30,221 bases of DNA, taken from positions 1 to 30,221 of the forward strand of contig NZ_LSIC01000049.1 in the NCBI RefSeq assembly GCF_001556045.1, written 5' to 3'. Of this stretch, positions 10,916 to 19,487 are shown piece by piece (the first letter of the stretch is position 1; the number at the start of each line of letters is the position of its first letter). The notes under the pieces are model-generated. The model did no database searches. It saw only the letters and a list, made by a program, of their open reading frames with translations, and was not told the origin of the DNA. The position numbers and the translations under genes were made by a program. This DNA comes from Bradyrhizobium sp. CCH5-F6 (GTDB lineage: Bacteria > Pseudomonadota > Alphaproteobacteria > Rhizobiales > Xanthobacteraceae).

Positions 10916-11131
10916 GAATCCACTCCCTGCTTTTTCGTTGCAGGGACCGTACGGAACCGCTCGTGCGACCGCAAGTCGCGTGCGACGGGGAGTGCCGCGC
11001 GAAGGGCGGCACGACGCCGCAGCTTGGAGTCATATACCTTCCGACGGAATTGGAACGGCTCTGCATGCGCGTTGCACGCGTTTTCTCTCACGCGAGTCGT
11101 TGTCGACTCCGCGCGAAAGCGCTCACGAGTC

Positions 11132-11617
11132 TCAGTTGAAGCTGAGCAGCTTGAACAGCGGCGTGAGGTAGCTCATCTCCTGGCCCGAGGTCGGCGTGGT
11201 GCGGCTGATGAAGTCGAAGATCTTGCCGTCCTGGAGGCCGTAATTCGCAAGCCGGCGCACGCGCCGATTCTTGTCGAAATAGATCGCGATCACCCGCTGG
11301 TCGACCACCTTCTGGTTCATGAAGGCGACCGGGCGCTCCGAGCGCTGCGAGATGTAATAGAACACCTCGCCGTCGAGGGTGGCGACCGTGGACGGCGTGC
11401 CCATCACGATCAACACCTGGTCCTGACTCGCGCCGATCGGAATCTGCTCGAGCGCGCCGGGCGGCAGGATGTAGCCCTTCTGGAACTGCTCGCCGGTGCA
11501 GCCCGCAAGTGCCACGCCGACCACGGCCGTAGCCGCGAGCATGCGCAAGCCGCGCCAGCATGCGTGAAGGCCGCGCCGCTTGTCCGCGCGCAGGCTGGTC
11601 TGGTTCGTTGTTGTCAT
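11132..11617 (-). CDS. bamE: Outer membrane assembly lipoprotein BamE (SmpA/OmlA)
   Basis: Small lipoprotein of the BAM complex that helps insert beta-barrel proteins into the outer membrane. I start it at 11617 (MTTTNQTSLRADKRRG), giving 161 aa; the frame stays open upstream to 11716 but that stretch does not look coding. A lipobox AGC follows a hydrophobic segment (LAATAVVGVALAGC), so the mature protein begins at the cysteine. The SmpA/OmlA core is IPIGASQDQVLIVMGTPST...EVFYYISQR, then QRVIAIYFDKNRRVRRLANYG. It is divergent from the cytochrome bc1 chaperone gene, with a 98-base shared upstream region. Confidence 0.9.
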   Translation of the reverse strand: MTTTNQTSLRADKRRGLHACWRGLRMLAATAVVGVALAGCTGEQFQKGYILPPGALEQIPIGASQDQVLIVMGTPSTVATLDGEVFYYISQRSERPVAFMNQKVVDQRVIAIYFDKNRRVRRLANYGLQDGKIFDFISRTTPTSGQEMSYLTPLFKLLSFN

Positions 11618-11715
11618 AGCGGAACTGATTCCGTCCCCTTGCGTCGCGCGAGGCGCTGAAGTACCGGGCGGAGGCTCTGAATGCAACACGCGCGCGCCCG
11701 CTTGCGGAAACCACA

Positions 11716-12267
11716 ATGCTTTGGCCGTTCAATCACTTCAGGAAACCCCGACTAACCCCGCCGGGCACCATTGAAGCCATCTATGGCATGATCGTGACGC
11801 AGGCGCGAGAACCTATATTTTACCGTGACTTGGGCGTGCCCGATACGGTTAACGGGCGTTTCGACCTGTTGCTGCTGCATCTCTGGTTGCTGCTGCGCCG
11901 CCTTCGTACTGTCCAGGGCGCCGCGGAGCTGTCGCAGGCGCTGTTCGATCGCTTCTGCGAGGATATGGACGACAATCTGCGCGAGATGGGAGTGGGCGAC
12001 CAGACCGTGCCGAAGCGGATGCGGGCCTTCGGCGAGGCCTTCTACGGCCGCGTCCAGGCCTATGACCAGGCCATGGAGGGCGGCGGCGAGGCGCTGGCAT
12101 CGGCGATCTGCAAGAATATCTTGAATGGGACCGGCTTCGAGCAGGCGAAGCGGCTCGCGGCCTATGCCCGGGCCAGTGAGGCCGATCTCGGCCGGACCGA
12201 CGAGGCTGCGCTGTTGCGCGCTTCCTTCAAGTTTCCTCCAGTGCTCCCCGAGGATGTCACGCCATGA
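11716..12267 (+). CDS. Ubiquinol-cytochrome c chaperone (CBP3/UQCC1 family)
   Basis: Alphaproteobacterial homologue of the mitochondrial Cbp3 chaperone used in assembling the cytochrome bc1 complex. The 183-aa protein has the family core YGMIVTQAREPIFYRDLGVPDT, then GRFDLLLLHLWLLLRRL and FDRFCEDMDDNLREMGVGD with MRAFGEAFYGR. No signal peptide or membrane segment is evident. Its TGA overlaps the ATG of the DUF177 gene (ATGA at 12264-12267), a pairing widely seen in rhizobia. The exact role in bacteria is inferred from the family. Confidence 0.92.
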   Translation: MLWPFNHFRKPRLTPPGTIEAIYGMIVTQAREPIFYRDLGVPDTVNGRFDLLLLHLWLLLRRLRTVQGAAELSQALFDRFCEDMDDNLREMGVGDQTVPKRMRAFGEAFYGRVQAYDQAMEGGGEALASAICKNILNGTGFEQAKRLAAYARASEADLGRTDEAALLRASFKFPPVLPEDVTP

Positions 12268-12833
12268 GCCGACCAAATGCCGCATCCGAGCCAGATCCGT
12301 GGCGAGCGCCCGTCATCGTTGCGCAAATTCCGGACGGGGGCCTGCATCGCAAACTTGAGGCATCGGCGGCCGAGCGGCAGGCCATGGCGGCGCTCGCAGG
12401 CGTTCGCGAGATCCTGTCCGTCCAGGCGGAGTTCGATGTGGTGCCCAAGAGCGGCGGCCGTGTTCAGGTGACCGGCTCCGTCCGGGCCCGGGTCGGCCAG
12501 ACCTGCGTGGTCACGCTGGATCCGATCGAGAGCGACATCGAGGAGGAGGTCGACCTGATGTTCGCTCCCGAGGCCGAGGCGCGCCGCCTGGCCGATCTGA
12601 TCGAGGAGGGGCAGGACGGCGAGGAGCCGCCTGAGGTCGCCGATCCTCCCGAGCCGATCGCGAATGGCATCATCGACCTCGGCCGGCTCGCCACCGACGC
12701 CCTGTTCCTGGCAATCGATCCCTATCCGCGCAAGGAGGGGGCCGTGTTCGAGGCCGACGTCACCGCTCCAGATCCCGAGGACCATCCATTTGCGGCGCTG
12801 AAGGCGCTTCAGGACGGGAAAAAGAGCAAATAG
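12264..12833 (+). CDS. YceD/DUF177 family protein
   Basis: A 189-aa member of the YceD family; homologues are linked to 23S rRNA processing and to the rpmF-plsX-fabH cluster. The conserved core is SVQAEFDVVPKSGGRVQVTG, then VRARVGQTCVVTLDPIESDIEEEVDLMF, and the C-terminal IDLGRLATDALFLAIDPYPRKEGA. The protein is strongly acidic in its middle (EEGQDGEEPPEVADPPEP). It is translationally coupled to the bc1 chaperone gene by ATGA overlap. The alphaproteobacterial branch lacks a neighbouring rpmF, as here. Function is assigned by family only. Confidence 0.9.
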   Translation: MSRPNAASEPDPWRAPVIVAQIPDGGLHRKLEASAAERQAMAALAGVREILSVQAEFDVVPKSGGRVQVTGSVRARVGQTCVVTLDPIESDIEEEVDLMFAPEAEARRLADLIEEGQDGEEPPEVADPPEPIANGIIDLGRLATDALFLAIDPYPRKEGAVFEADVTAPDPEDHPFAALKALQDGKKSK

Positions 12834-13131
12834 CTGGGCAATTCCGGTGGGGCTGCTTGGGACGGGACATGAGCCGTTTGCCCTGCCGGTCAAAAGAATG
12901 GCTATATCCGCTTGATTTCAAATGCGTTTCCCGACGATTTGTACGTACCCCCGTAGATCGCCGCGAATGCAAAAGGCTGGGGGCAAGAGGTTGTTTCGGG
13001 GTAACAAAACGCTATTGTCGCGCCCCGGTCCGGGTGCGGCGTGGCGCTCGGCCCGTCGCCATGTCCGTGGCGAACCCATTTTGCGGCCCCGCTAGCTCAA
13101 GACCGCACCAGACCAGGTTTCCAGGACTTTC
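12834..13131 (+). other. Intergenic region before plsX
   Basis: A 298-base gap with no convincing gene; no rpmF ORF is present. A weak promoter-like pair is TTGCCC near 12878 with CTATAT about 18 bases later, and an AT-richer stretch occurs around 12990-13015. The start region of plsX has only a weak ribosome-binding site (CAGGAC). I can support nothing more specific. Confidence 0.4.
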
Positions 13132-14193
13132 ATGCCAAGCAAGGTTCGCATCGCGCTGGACGCCATGGGGGGCGATGTCGGCCCCGCCGTGGTCATTCCG
13201 GGCGCGGCCATCTCGCTTCAGAGGCATCGCGATACCGAGTTCCTGCTGGTCGGCGACCGCGCCCGGATCGAGCCCGAACTCGACAAGCACCCGAAGCTGA
13301 AAGCCGCCTCGAAGATCGTCCATACCGACGTCGCCGTCAGCATGGAGGACAAACCGAGCCAAGCGCTGCGGCGCGGCCGCAAGACCTCCTCGATGTGGCT
13401 CGCGATCGACGCCGTCAAAAAGGGCGAGGCGGATGTGGCGATCTCCGCCGGCAATACCGGCGCGCTGATGGCGATGGCGCGCTTCCACCTGCGCACGCTG
13501 CCCGGCATCGACCGCCCGGCCATCTCAGCGATATGGCCGACCAAGCGCGGGGCGTCCGTCGTGCTCGACCTCGGCGCCACCCTGGGCGGTGATGCGCATC
13601 ACCTGGTGTCGATGGCGGTGATGGGCGCGGCCAAGGCGAGCGTGCTGTTCAACAAGAAGCGGCCCACGGTCGGTCTGCTCAATATCGGCGCCGAGGAGAT
13701 CAAGGGGCACGAGGAGATCCGCGAAGCCAGCGAGATCCTGCGGGCGAGGAACCTGCCGGAGCTCGACTATATCGGCTTCGTCGAGGGCGACGGGATCGGC
13801 AAGGGCCTGGCCGACGTCATCGTCACCGAGGGCTTCAGCGGCAACATTGCGCTCAAGGCTGCCGAGGGAACCGCGCGGCAGATGGCGGAATTGCTCCGTA
13901 ACGAGATGCAGCGGAGCTGGCTGTCCAAGCTCGGCTATGTCTTCGCGCGTAGCGCCTTCCAGGCCCTGCGCGACAAGATGGACCCCAACAAGTCCAATGG
14001 CGGCGTGCTGCTCGGATTGAGGGGTGTGGTGGTCAAGAGCCATGGCGGAACCAACGCCGAAGGCTTTGCCTATGCGATCGATGTTGGCTATGAGATGGCT
14101 CACTACGATCTCCTGAACAAGATCAATCAGATGCTCAACCGCGAGGGCGGTGCACTCAGTTCGGTGCAGGCCGCGCAGGAGGCTGTTTCGTGA
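13132..14193 (+). CDS. plsX: Phosphate acyltransferase PlsX
   Basis: Peripheral membrane enzyme converting acyl-ACP to acyl-phosphate, the acyl donor for PlsY in phospholipid synthesis. The 353-aa protein is of normal length. Signature motifs are [20 protein letters not shown] near the N-terminus, [49 protein letters not shown], and the C-terminal [16 protein letters not shown]. Its stop overlaps the GTG start of fabH (GTGA at 14190-14193), so the lipid genes are translationally coupled, as in most bacteria. Confidence 0.97.
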   Translation: MPSKVRIALDAMGGDVGPAVVIPGAAISLQRHRDTEFLLVGDRARIEPELDKHPKLKAASKIVHTDVAVSMEDKPSQALRRGRKTSSMWLAIDAVKKGEADVAISAGNTGALMAMARFHLRTLPGIDRPAISAIWPTKRGASVVLDLGATLGGDAHHLVSMAVMGAAKASVLFNKKRPTVGLLNIGAEEIKGHEEIREASEILRARNLPELDYIGFVEGDGIGKGLADVIVTEGFSGNIALKAAEGTARQMAELLRNEMQRSWLSKLGYVFARSAFQALRDKMDPNKSNGGVLLGLRGVVVKSHGGTNAEGFAYAIDVGYEMAHYDLLNKINQMLNREGGALSSVQAAQEAVS

Positions 14194-15170
14194 CGAAAAT
14201 TCGTTCGGTCGTGCTCGGCTGCGGCTCTTATCTGCCGGAGCAGGTGGTGACCAACGCGCAACTGGCGGCGCGGATCGACACCTCCGACGAGTGGATCGTG
14301 CAGCGCACCGGCATTCGCGAGCGGCACATCGCGGCCGAGGGCGAATTCACCTCGCACCTGGCGATCAAGGCGGCGCAGGCGGCGCTCAGCGATGCTGGCA
14401 TGGACGCGCAGTCGATCGACCTGATCGTGCTGGCGACCTCGACGCCGGACAACACCTTCCCTGCGACGGCTGTCGCCGTGCAGCACGGGCTCGGCATCAA
14501 TCATGGCGCGGCCTTCGACCTTCAGGCCGTGTGCTCCGGTTTCGTGTTCGCGCTCGCCACCGCCGACAATTTCCTGCGCACAGGCGCCTTCAAGCGCGCG
14601 CTGGTGATCGGTGCCGAGACCTTCTCGCGCATCCTCGACTGGAACGATCGTGGCACCTGCGTGCTGTTCGGCGACGGCGCCGGTGCGGTGGTGCTGGAGG
14701 CGCAGGAGCAGCCGGGCAAGGCCGCGACCGACCGCGGCGTGGTGACCACGCACTTGCGCTCCGACGGCCGCCACAAGGCAAAGCTGTTCGTCGACGGCGG
14801 ACCGTCCTCGACCCAGACCGTCGGCCATCTGCGCATGGAGGGCCGCGAGGTCTTCAAGCATGCTGTCGGCATGATCACCGACGTGATCGTCGACGCCTTC
14901 GAGGCGACCGGGCTCAATGCCGACGGCATCGACTGGTTCGTGCCGCACCAGGCCAACAAGCGAATCATCGACGCTTCCGCGCACAAGCTGCACATCGCGC
15001 CCGAGAAGGTGGTGCTGACGGTAGACCGGCACGGCAACACCTCGGCGGCCTCGATTCCGCTCGCGCTCTCCGTGGCGCGCAAGGACGGCCGCATCAAGAA
15101 GGGCGACATGGTTCTGCTGGAAGCGATGGGCGGCGGCTTCACCTGGGGGTCCGCCCTGGTGCGCTGGTAA
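14190..15170 (+). CDS. fabH: Beta-ketoacyl-ACP synthase III
   Basis: Starts fatty-acid synthesis by condensing acetyl-CoA with malonyl-ACP. It has 326 aa with a GTG start at 14190 that overlaps the plsX stop. The catalytic triad is visible: C115 in LQAVCSGF, H253 in VPHQANKRI and N283 in RHGNTSAAS. The N-terminal [13 protein letters not shown] and [17 protein letters not shown] are classic. The C-terminal [16 protein letters not shown] matches the family end. Substrate chain-length preference cannot be read from the sequence. Confidence 0.97.
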   Translation: MTKIRSVVLGCGSYLPEQVVTNAQLAARIDTSDEWIVQRTGIRERHIAAEGEFTSHLAIKAAQAALSDAGMDAQSIDLIVLATSTPDNTFPATAVAVQHGLGINHGAAFDLQAVCSGFVFALATADNFLRTGAFKRALVIGAETFSRILDWNDRGTCVLFGDGAGAVVLEAQEQPGKAATDRGVVTTHLRSDGRHKAKLFVDGGPSSTQTVGHLRMEGREVFKHAVGMITDVIVDAFEATGLNADGIDWFVPHQANKRIIDASAHKLHIAPEKVVLTVDRHGNTSAASIPLALSVARKDGRIKKGDMVLLEAMGGGFTWGSALVRW

Positions 15171-15237
15171 GACACACTCGGTAAAATTTTGCCGAAATCA
15201 GCGCCGATTATCGGTGTGCCTGCATTGATGTGCGCTG

Positions 15238-15266
15238 TTGACCGCCGTATCGTAAGCTCATAATTT
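15238..15266 (+). promoter_or_regulatory. Candidate sigma-70 promoter for ihfA
   Basis: A TTGACC element at 15238-15243 is followed, after 17 bases, by TAATTT at 15261-15266; an overlapping alternative -10 is CATAAT at 15259-15264 with a 15-base spacer. It lies 38 bases upstream of the chosen ihfA start. This is pattern evidence only. Confidence 0.4.
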
Positions 15267-15303
15267 CAGACGAGAATTGTTCGCCGTGATGTGGGGCAGG
15301 GCG

Positions 15304-15648
15304 ATGACCGATCAAAGTAAAACCGTAACGCGTGTCGATCTGTGCGAAGCCGTCTACCAGAAGGTGGGCCTGTCGCGCACGGAATCGTCTGCCTTCGTGG
15401 AACTCGTGCTGAAGGAGATCACCGACTGCCTGGAGAAGGGCGAGACGGTGAAATTGTCCTCGTTCGGGTCCTTCATGGTCCGCAAGAAGGGGCAGCGCAT
15501 CGGCCGCAACCCGAAGACTGGCACCGAGGTGCCGATCTCGCCGCGGCGCGTCATGGTGTTCAAGCCGTCGGCGATCCTGAAGCAGCGGATCAATGCCCAG
15601 CACCGCACCAACGGCGATGCCTCCGACAAGGCTCAACCCGAGGCGTAG
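15304..15648 (+). CDS. ihfA: Integration host factor alpha subunit
   Basis: DNA-bending nucleoid protein that acts as a heterodimer with IhfB. I chose ATG 15304 ([19 protein letters not shown]), giving 114 aa, preceded by GGGGCAGGG; the frame is open a further nine codons to a TTG at 15277. The IHF/HU fold is complete: [34 protein letters not shown], the DNA-intercalating [12 protein letters not shown] arm, and [20 protein letters not shown] 15-residue polar tail follows. The ihfA-merR order downstream of plsX-fabH is conserved in Rhizobiales. Confidence 0.95.
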   Translation: MTDQSKTVTRVDLCEAVYQKVGLSRTESSAFVELVLKEITDCLEKGETVKLSSFGSFMVRKKGQRIGRNPKTGTEVPISPRRVMVFKPSAILKQRINAQHRTNGDASDKAQPEA

Positions 15649-15672
15649 CCGCCATTCGGAAAGGATTGGCAT

Positions 15673-16251
15673 TTGGACAAGGCGCCGGATGCGTTCCGAA
15701 CCATCAGCGAAGTAGCGCAGGAACTCGACATTCCGCAGCACGTGCTGCGGTTCTGGGAGACCCGCTTCTCCCAGATCAAGCCGATGAAGCGCAGCGGCGG
15801 CCGCCGCTACTACCGCCCCGACGACGTCGACCTGCTCAAGGGCATCCGCCGGCTGCTCTACGGCGAGGGCTATACCATCCGCGGCGTGCAGCGGATCCTG
15901 AAGGAACACGGCGTCAAATCGGTGCAGGGCCTCGCCGACGGCGCGGCCGCGGTCTCGTTCGGCGCCATCGAGGACGCCATCGGCGCCAGCCTGATGGAGC
16001 CCGAGGACGAGGCGCCCATCAAGGGCGTCACCGACAGCGACGATGACGACTATCAGGGGGATGAAGAGGAAGGCATCGACTTCCGCTTCACCGAGATCGA
16101 CGACGAGGAGATCCTCACCACCTTCCGCAAGGGCGGCACGCCTGCCGCACCCGCCGGCCCCAGCGCGCTGGACCGGGAGCGGCTGGGACGGGCGCTCGCC
16201 GATCTCGTCGCAGCGAAGGAGATGCTGGACCAGGCGCTGAAGGACGGGTAG
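15673..16251 (+). CDS. MerR-family transcriptional regulator
   Basis: A 192-aa regulator with a winged-helix MerR domain at about residues 9-78 ([59 protein letters not shown]). The rest is acidic ([17 protein letters not shown]) and ends in a helical segment. The start is a TTG at 15673 with GGAAAGGA upstream; no ATG or GTG is suitable. It lies 24 bases after ihfA. Homologues at this place are conserved in alphaproteobacteria, but the effector and targets are not evident; no metal-binding cysteines are present. Confidence 0.9.
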   Translation: MDKAPDAFRTISEVAQELDIPQHVLRFWETRFSQIKPMKRSGGRRYYRPDDVDLLKGIRRLLYGEGYTIRGVQRILKEHGVKSVQGLADGAAAVSFGAIEDAIGASLMEPEDEAPIKGVTDSDDDDYQGDEEEGIDFRFTEIDDEEILTTFRKGGTPAAPAGPSALDRERLGRALADLVAAKEMLDQALKDG

Positions 16252-16364
16252 GGGCCGCATTCCGCCGGCTTGACGGGCAGTTCCGGCCCGCTTTGGGCAG
16301 GAAGGACAAAATGCTGCGGCCTCGCCTTGCGCATCGCGGCGATCCTAGCTAATGGAACGGCATT

Positions 16365-16442
16365 CGGAGCGTGGCGCAGCCCGGTTAGCGCACTAGTCTG
16401 GGAGACTAGGGGTCGGAGGTTCAAATCCTCTCGCTCCGACCA
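16365..16442 (+). tRNA. tRNA-Pro (anticodon GGG)
   Basis: Complete cloverleaf with an encoded CCA. The acceptor stem CGGAGCG (16365-16371) pairs with CGCTCCG (16432-16438), the discriminator is A, and CCA is at 16440-16442. The anticodon stem CTAGT/ACTAG encloses loop CTGGGAG, anticodon GGG (reads CCC). The T arm is GGAGG-TTCAAAT-CCTCT, with a final G-T pair. It is the likely attachment site for the integrase-bearing DNA that begins directly behind it. Confidence 0.96.
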
Positions 16443-16637
16443 TTTTTTCCAATAATATCAATGATGGTCCGGCTGATCGGTTTGCGGTCGGCCGCCCGTT
16501 TGCAAATAGTTTGCAATTTTTGTTCTTTAGCTGTTCCAACCCAGAATGCAGGGGCTTGAACAGCGCGCGATAACCCGCATATTTGCCGCACGCAACTATG
16601 ACTTGCAGGCGTGCAGTATTCGCGGATGGGAACGAAG
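16443..16637. other. Putative integrase-binding region behind tRNA-Pro
   Basis: AT-richer non-coding stretch between the tRNA 3' end and the first island gene. Two direct repeats of TTTGCAA (16499-16505 and 16510-16516) are spaced 11 bases apart, about one helical turn, as expected for arm-type recombinase sites. No second copy of the tRNA 3' end was found within the window. Confidence 0.4.
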
Positions 16638-16889
16638 ATGCCAGGGTTTGTAGTGAAGGTGACTGAGCCGAGCGGGGATTTGATGTCTCCCATGACGGTC
16701 TACTGCAAAGATGCGCAGACGGCAGAGAAGCTGGTCCGTCAGCTGCCGTTTGTTGACGCCAGTGACAAAGTCGAGGCGCGGGAATTGCGGGACGCTGTGA
16801 TGAAGTCAGCATTCGGCGTTCAGGCCGAGGATACGATCGCGATCCGCGTCGATTGGGTGTGGCGCGGTGACAATCCGGAGCGCAAGTAG
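16638..16889 (+). CDS. Hypothetical island protein
   Basis: Small protein of unknown function, 83 aa from ATG 16638 (MPGFVVKVTEPSGDL); an ATG at 16626 would add four residues and neither has a strong ribosome-binding site. It contains no motif I recognise. The predicted composition is mixed alpha/beta with a C-terminal IAIRVDWVWRGDNPERK. Its stop codon is directly adjacent (0 bases) to the stop of the convergent integrase, so it belongs to the same accessory segment. Confidence 0.55.
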   Translation: MPGFVVKVTEPSGDLMSPMTVYCKDAQTAEKLVRQLPFVDASDKVEARELRDAVMKSAFGVQAEDTIAIRVDWVWRGDNPERK

Positions 16890-17954
16890 TCAGACGTTGA
16901 ACCGAGCTGGAGAAGCTATCTTGTCGCGGTGCTCTTCAAGTTTCTGGATTGCGTTGGCTACCAGGACGCCGCGACGAGCTAGATAAGCGTCAATCACGCG
17001 CTGTGCCTTGTCTACCGTCCACGTCAGCGCCTCGGCGATCTCCGGCGCCGTTGCACCGGCCTCGGCCAGCAATGTGGCGGCAGTGCCCCGGTTGTCGTGG
17101 AAATTCAGGTCGCCAGCTCCGATCGCGTCGGAGTCCTCGCGCCAGTGGTCGTTGAAATAGCGCTTGGTGTAGGCCTTGCCGCTTGGCGTGAGCATGACCA
17201 GGGCGCCGGAGCGGGGCAGGGCGTCCAGGTGCGCTTTCAGCTCACGCGTGGCAGGGATCCAAAGCATCTTGCCTGTCTTGCTGGACCGGATTTGAACACG
17301 CCGCCCATCGTAGCGCGTCCAGGCAAACTTGCGGACGTCGCTGGCCCGCATTGCGGTGTTGCGGACCAGGATCATGGCCGTTGCCATCGCCGGCCGGGCG
17401 GTCTTGATGAACTTCTGCTGTAGATCCTCCGACCACGTCTTGTCGGCCCGGTCGCTCTTGTAGAGCCGGTGGAAGGTCGGGATAGGGTGGTGTTTGATGC
17501 GGCGCTGCTCTTTCGCGAACGAGAGCACGCGGCACAGAGCCGACATGCGGTTGTCGGCCGATCGGCGCGAGGTCTTGCCCAACTCCTGGTGCTACGCGAG
17601 GGCGTCCGCCGCGAATAGGTCGGCGTCGTCGGCATTGTTGAACGTGTCCTCAGGGACCGTTCCCCACTGCTGCTCAATCCGCTTGAGCTTCCAAGGATAC
17701 TGCTTGCGGGACTCTTCGCTCAGTGCGGCGTAGGTGCTTGATGTATCGAACAGGCGAATGAGATCAGTGAGCGTCTTTTCGCTCTTCCGTCGAGTGCGCT
17801 TCTCTGCCTCCGCGTAGGTCTCCGCGAGCCGATCGGGGTCGAGGCGAATGCCGGTGGCCCGGTGATACAGATAGAATTTGACCGTGCCATCTGCCTGCCG
17901 CTTCGGGACGCGGTTGATGCCCTTGAGCTTAAGCGGCTTCGGTCTTACGCGCAT
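16890..17954 (-). pseudogene. Tyrosine recombinase/integrase interrupted by an in-frame amber codon
   Basis: Phage-type site-specific integrase, read toward tRNA-Pro. The whole frame is 355 codons from ATG 17954, but codon 121 (bases 17592-17594) is TAG. Both sides are in the same frame and read as one protein: ...DADLFAADALA, amber, HQELGKTSRRSADNRMSALC. The N-terminal half carries the arm- and core-binding domains. The catalytic half has Arg in NTAMRASDVRKFAW, HDNRGTAATLLAEAG (H-x-x-R), a Trp where the second His often sits (ALTWTVD), and the nucleophile Tyr in IDAYLARRG. It is likely inactive unless the amber is suppressed, or a downstream start (for example TTG near 17582) yields only the catalytic domain. 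Confidence 0.88.
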
Positions 17955-18192
17955 TCTCGGCTTTCCAGCGCTGGTAGGGGGTCAGTTCAGGTGCTGATTC
18001 TGTCACAAGGCCAGATGCCCGGTCTAGGGCGGCGTCAAGCGCTCTGCGGTCCCATCGAGTGGTCCCGGGCATTGACCTGGGGATAATTCCCTTTTGCACC
18101 CAACGGTCAAACGCGGCGAGGCTGTTGCAGCCGACGTATTCGGCTGCCTCCTGTTTCGTTAGCCCGCGCTTGGTGAGAGGTTGCACTTCCAT
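17929..18192 (-). CDS. Excisionase-like helix-turn-helix protein
   Basis: Small DNA-binding protein, 87 aa from ATG 18192 (MEVQPLTKRGLTKQEAAEYVG), preceded by GGGACGA. The segment LTKQEAAEYVGCNSLAAFDRWVQKGIIPRSMPGTTRWDRRALDAAL is a MerR/Xis-like winged HTH that recognises DNA through a helix and wing. Its end overlaps the integrase start by 26 bases, so the two form an operon. This layout, recombination directionality factor plus integrase next to a tRNA, is standard for integrative elements. A general regulator role is possible. The frame is open farther upstream but that part lacks protein character. Confidence 0.75.
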   Translation of the reverse strand: MEVQPLTKRGLTKQEAAEYVGCNSLAAFDRWVQKGIIPRSMPGTTRWDRRALDAALDRASGLVTESAPELTPYQRWKAENARKTEAA

Positions 18193-18268
18193 TCGTCCCG
18201 ATCGCTTGTATGGATTCGCATATAGCGAGGGCGTCGAGGATCTCGCGCGGAAAATATGAGGTGAGGCC

Positions 18269-18883
18269 ATGAACCACGTGCTGGTCTTGGTAACGGTGTC
18301 TGTCTTTCTGAACTTGATTGCGCCGCCTTCGGCCGGTGCAGAGGAACCTGATTCTCTCCAGACAGAAGCAATTGAAGCGCTCTTCACAGTTACTGGCTTG
18401 GCTAGATATTGCGGTTCAGGCCTCAACAATACGAAGATTGCCGCCGACCTAAGCTCGGTTGGACTCAGCTATGATGATGTCCGACAAAGGAGCGGAAAGT
18501 TTGCTGACTACATCCGAAAGGCTAGTGCCAAGGATGAATCGCAGTGGTCAAAGCAAGTGACCAACGGAATCGCACTAAGGCAGACCTGTTCGAACCTTCC
18601 CGATTTTTACGGCAGGAGGACCGCTGGACTCCCTCTCATTGGGACGATGTGGATTCTGCCACTCCGATACCAGCCTCCGACAAATCCGCTTCCTGAAGCC
18701 GTTAGGCCGGACGATATCCCAAAGGCAGTTTTTGAGCTTATCCGGCGGAATTGCTATTTCGAGTGGCCTGACTCAAACGATTATTTTGATAGCTGCACGA
18801 ATGGTCGTCTCGGCTACTATCGAAAGAAGCGGGCGAATGAACGGGCCTTCACGCCCGAGCATTCTGTGAGTCCAGAACCGTAG
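18269..18883 (+). CDS. Secreted protein of unknown function
   Basis: A 204-aa protein with a clear Sec signal peptide (MNHVLVLVTVSVFLNLIAPPSAGA, cleavage before EEPDS). GAGGTGAGG lies just upstream of the ATG. The mature part has four cysteines (ARYCGSGLNN, RQTCSNLP, RRNCYFEWP, DSCTNGR), which may form two disulfides in the periplasm. Base composition is distinctly less GC-rich than the core genes, suggesting transfer. It is divergent from the integrase operon. I do not recognise a family. Confidence 0.7.
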   Translation: MNHVLVLVTVSVFLNLIAPPSAGAEEPDSLQTEAIEALFTVTGLARYCGSGLNNTKIAADLSSVGLSYDDVRQRSGKFADYIRKASAKDESQWSKQVTNGIALRQTCSNLPDFYGRRTAGLPLIGTMWILPLRYQPPTNPLPEAVRPDDIPKAVFELIRRNCYFEWPDSNDYFDSCTNGRLGYYRKKRANERAFTPEHSVSPEP

Positions 18884-18915
18884 AGGACGCGGTGTGATCC
18901 GCGCCCTCTTTCCAG

Positions 18916-19092
18916 TCACATAAGCTTCGCGGCCTGCATCAACTCGCGGGCTAGCATTCGGGCGATGACCAGTGGTGGCGAGCCGCCGACCTGGGTCGAC
19001 TTGGTCCCGAATTCAGTGGTGACATGCACGATGCCCGATCGCACTTCATAGGTGCCGGTGCGGCGGTCGTCGTCGTAGGTGAAGCTGGTCAT
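18916..19092 (-). CDS. Small hypothetical protein, second gene of a two-gene unit
   Basis: Predicted 58-aa protein from ATG 19092 (MTSFTYDDDRRTGTYEVRSG). The start overlaps the stop of the upstream gene (ATGA at 19089-19092), so the two are coupled. The sequence suggests a short beta-rich domain (YEVRSGIVHVTTEFGTKSTQVGG) and a C-terminal helix (PPLVIARMLARELMQAAKLM). Genes of this size and style are common in rhizobial prophage-like islands. No function can be assigned. Confidence 0.55.
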   Translation of the reverse strand: MTSFTYDDDRRTGTYEVRSGIVHVTTEFGTKSTQVGGSPPLVIARMLARELMQAAKLM

Positions 19093-19331
19093 GCTGCATC
19101 CTTCAAGAATTCGTGCGGCATCAGCACGCCTTCGTAACGACACCATGCTTCAACGGTGTCGATCTCCCCGGTTGCAGTGATGTAGCCTTCCTCATTGACC
19201 AGGGCGTATTTGGCACCGGAATGAAATTCACTTTCGCGCGCTGTCAGAGTGTAAACGCTCAAGCCCGTTGCTCGCTCGAAGCGACGGCGGGCAGCGGAAT
19301 ACGTGACAGGTTTAAAGGGATCGATGGGCAT
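19089..19331 (-). CDS. Small hypothetical protein, first gene of a two-gene unit
   Basis: An 80-aa protein from ATG 19331 with a good ribosome-binding site (GGAGAGAAG about 7 bases upstream). It reads MPIDPFKPVTYSAARRRFER, then a beta-rich middle and a C-terminal TVEAWCRYEGVLMPHEFLKD. No motif is recognised. It is coupled to the next gene by ATGA overlap. Both lie on the minus strand and have no visible partner that reveals their task. Confidence 0.6.
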   Translation of the reverse strand: MPIDPFKPVTYSAARRRFERATGLSVYTLTARESEFHSGAKYALVNEEGYITATGEIDTVEAWCRYEGVLMPHEFLKDAA

Positions 19332-19370
19332 TCACTTCTCTCCGTATCAGTGGTTGCGTGGTCACCTCTG

Positions 19371-19403
19371 AAAAATCAGCCGGCGGGGATGCCCGCCGGC
19401 TGA
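19371..19403 (-). terminator. Rho-independent terminator, minus strand
   Basis: A perfect 12-bp stem (TCAGCCGGCGGG at 19376-19387 with 19392-19403), a four-base loop, and five A on the plus strand at 19371-19375, which are a T-run on the minus strand. It lies downstream of the gene that ends at 19488 and insulates it from the next minus-strand pair. Confidence 0.85.
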
Positions 19404-19487
19404 CACACTGACAGAGGAGACACGAGCGGCCGGAGCCGATCGCTGTTTCGCCCTATAGTCAGCGCGATATGGGACTTCGTCACCTCT

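Noticed and set aside
11618..11716. N-terminal extension of BamE
   Set aside because: The extra 33 residues precede a normal lipoprotein signal and would make it internal; the ATG at 11617 is more sensible.
12834..13131. Missed rpmF between the DUF177 gene and plsX
   Set aside because: No frame shows the L32 zinc-ribbon pattern; in alphaproteobacteria rpmF is usually located elsewhere.
16393..16812. Minus-strand ORF over tRNA-Pro
   Set aside because: Its GARGFEPPTPSLPD end is the well-known spurious translation of antisense tRNA.
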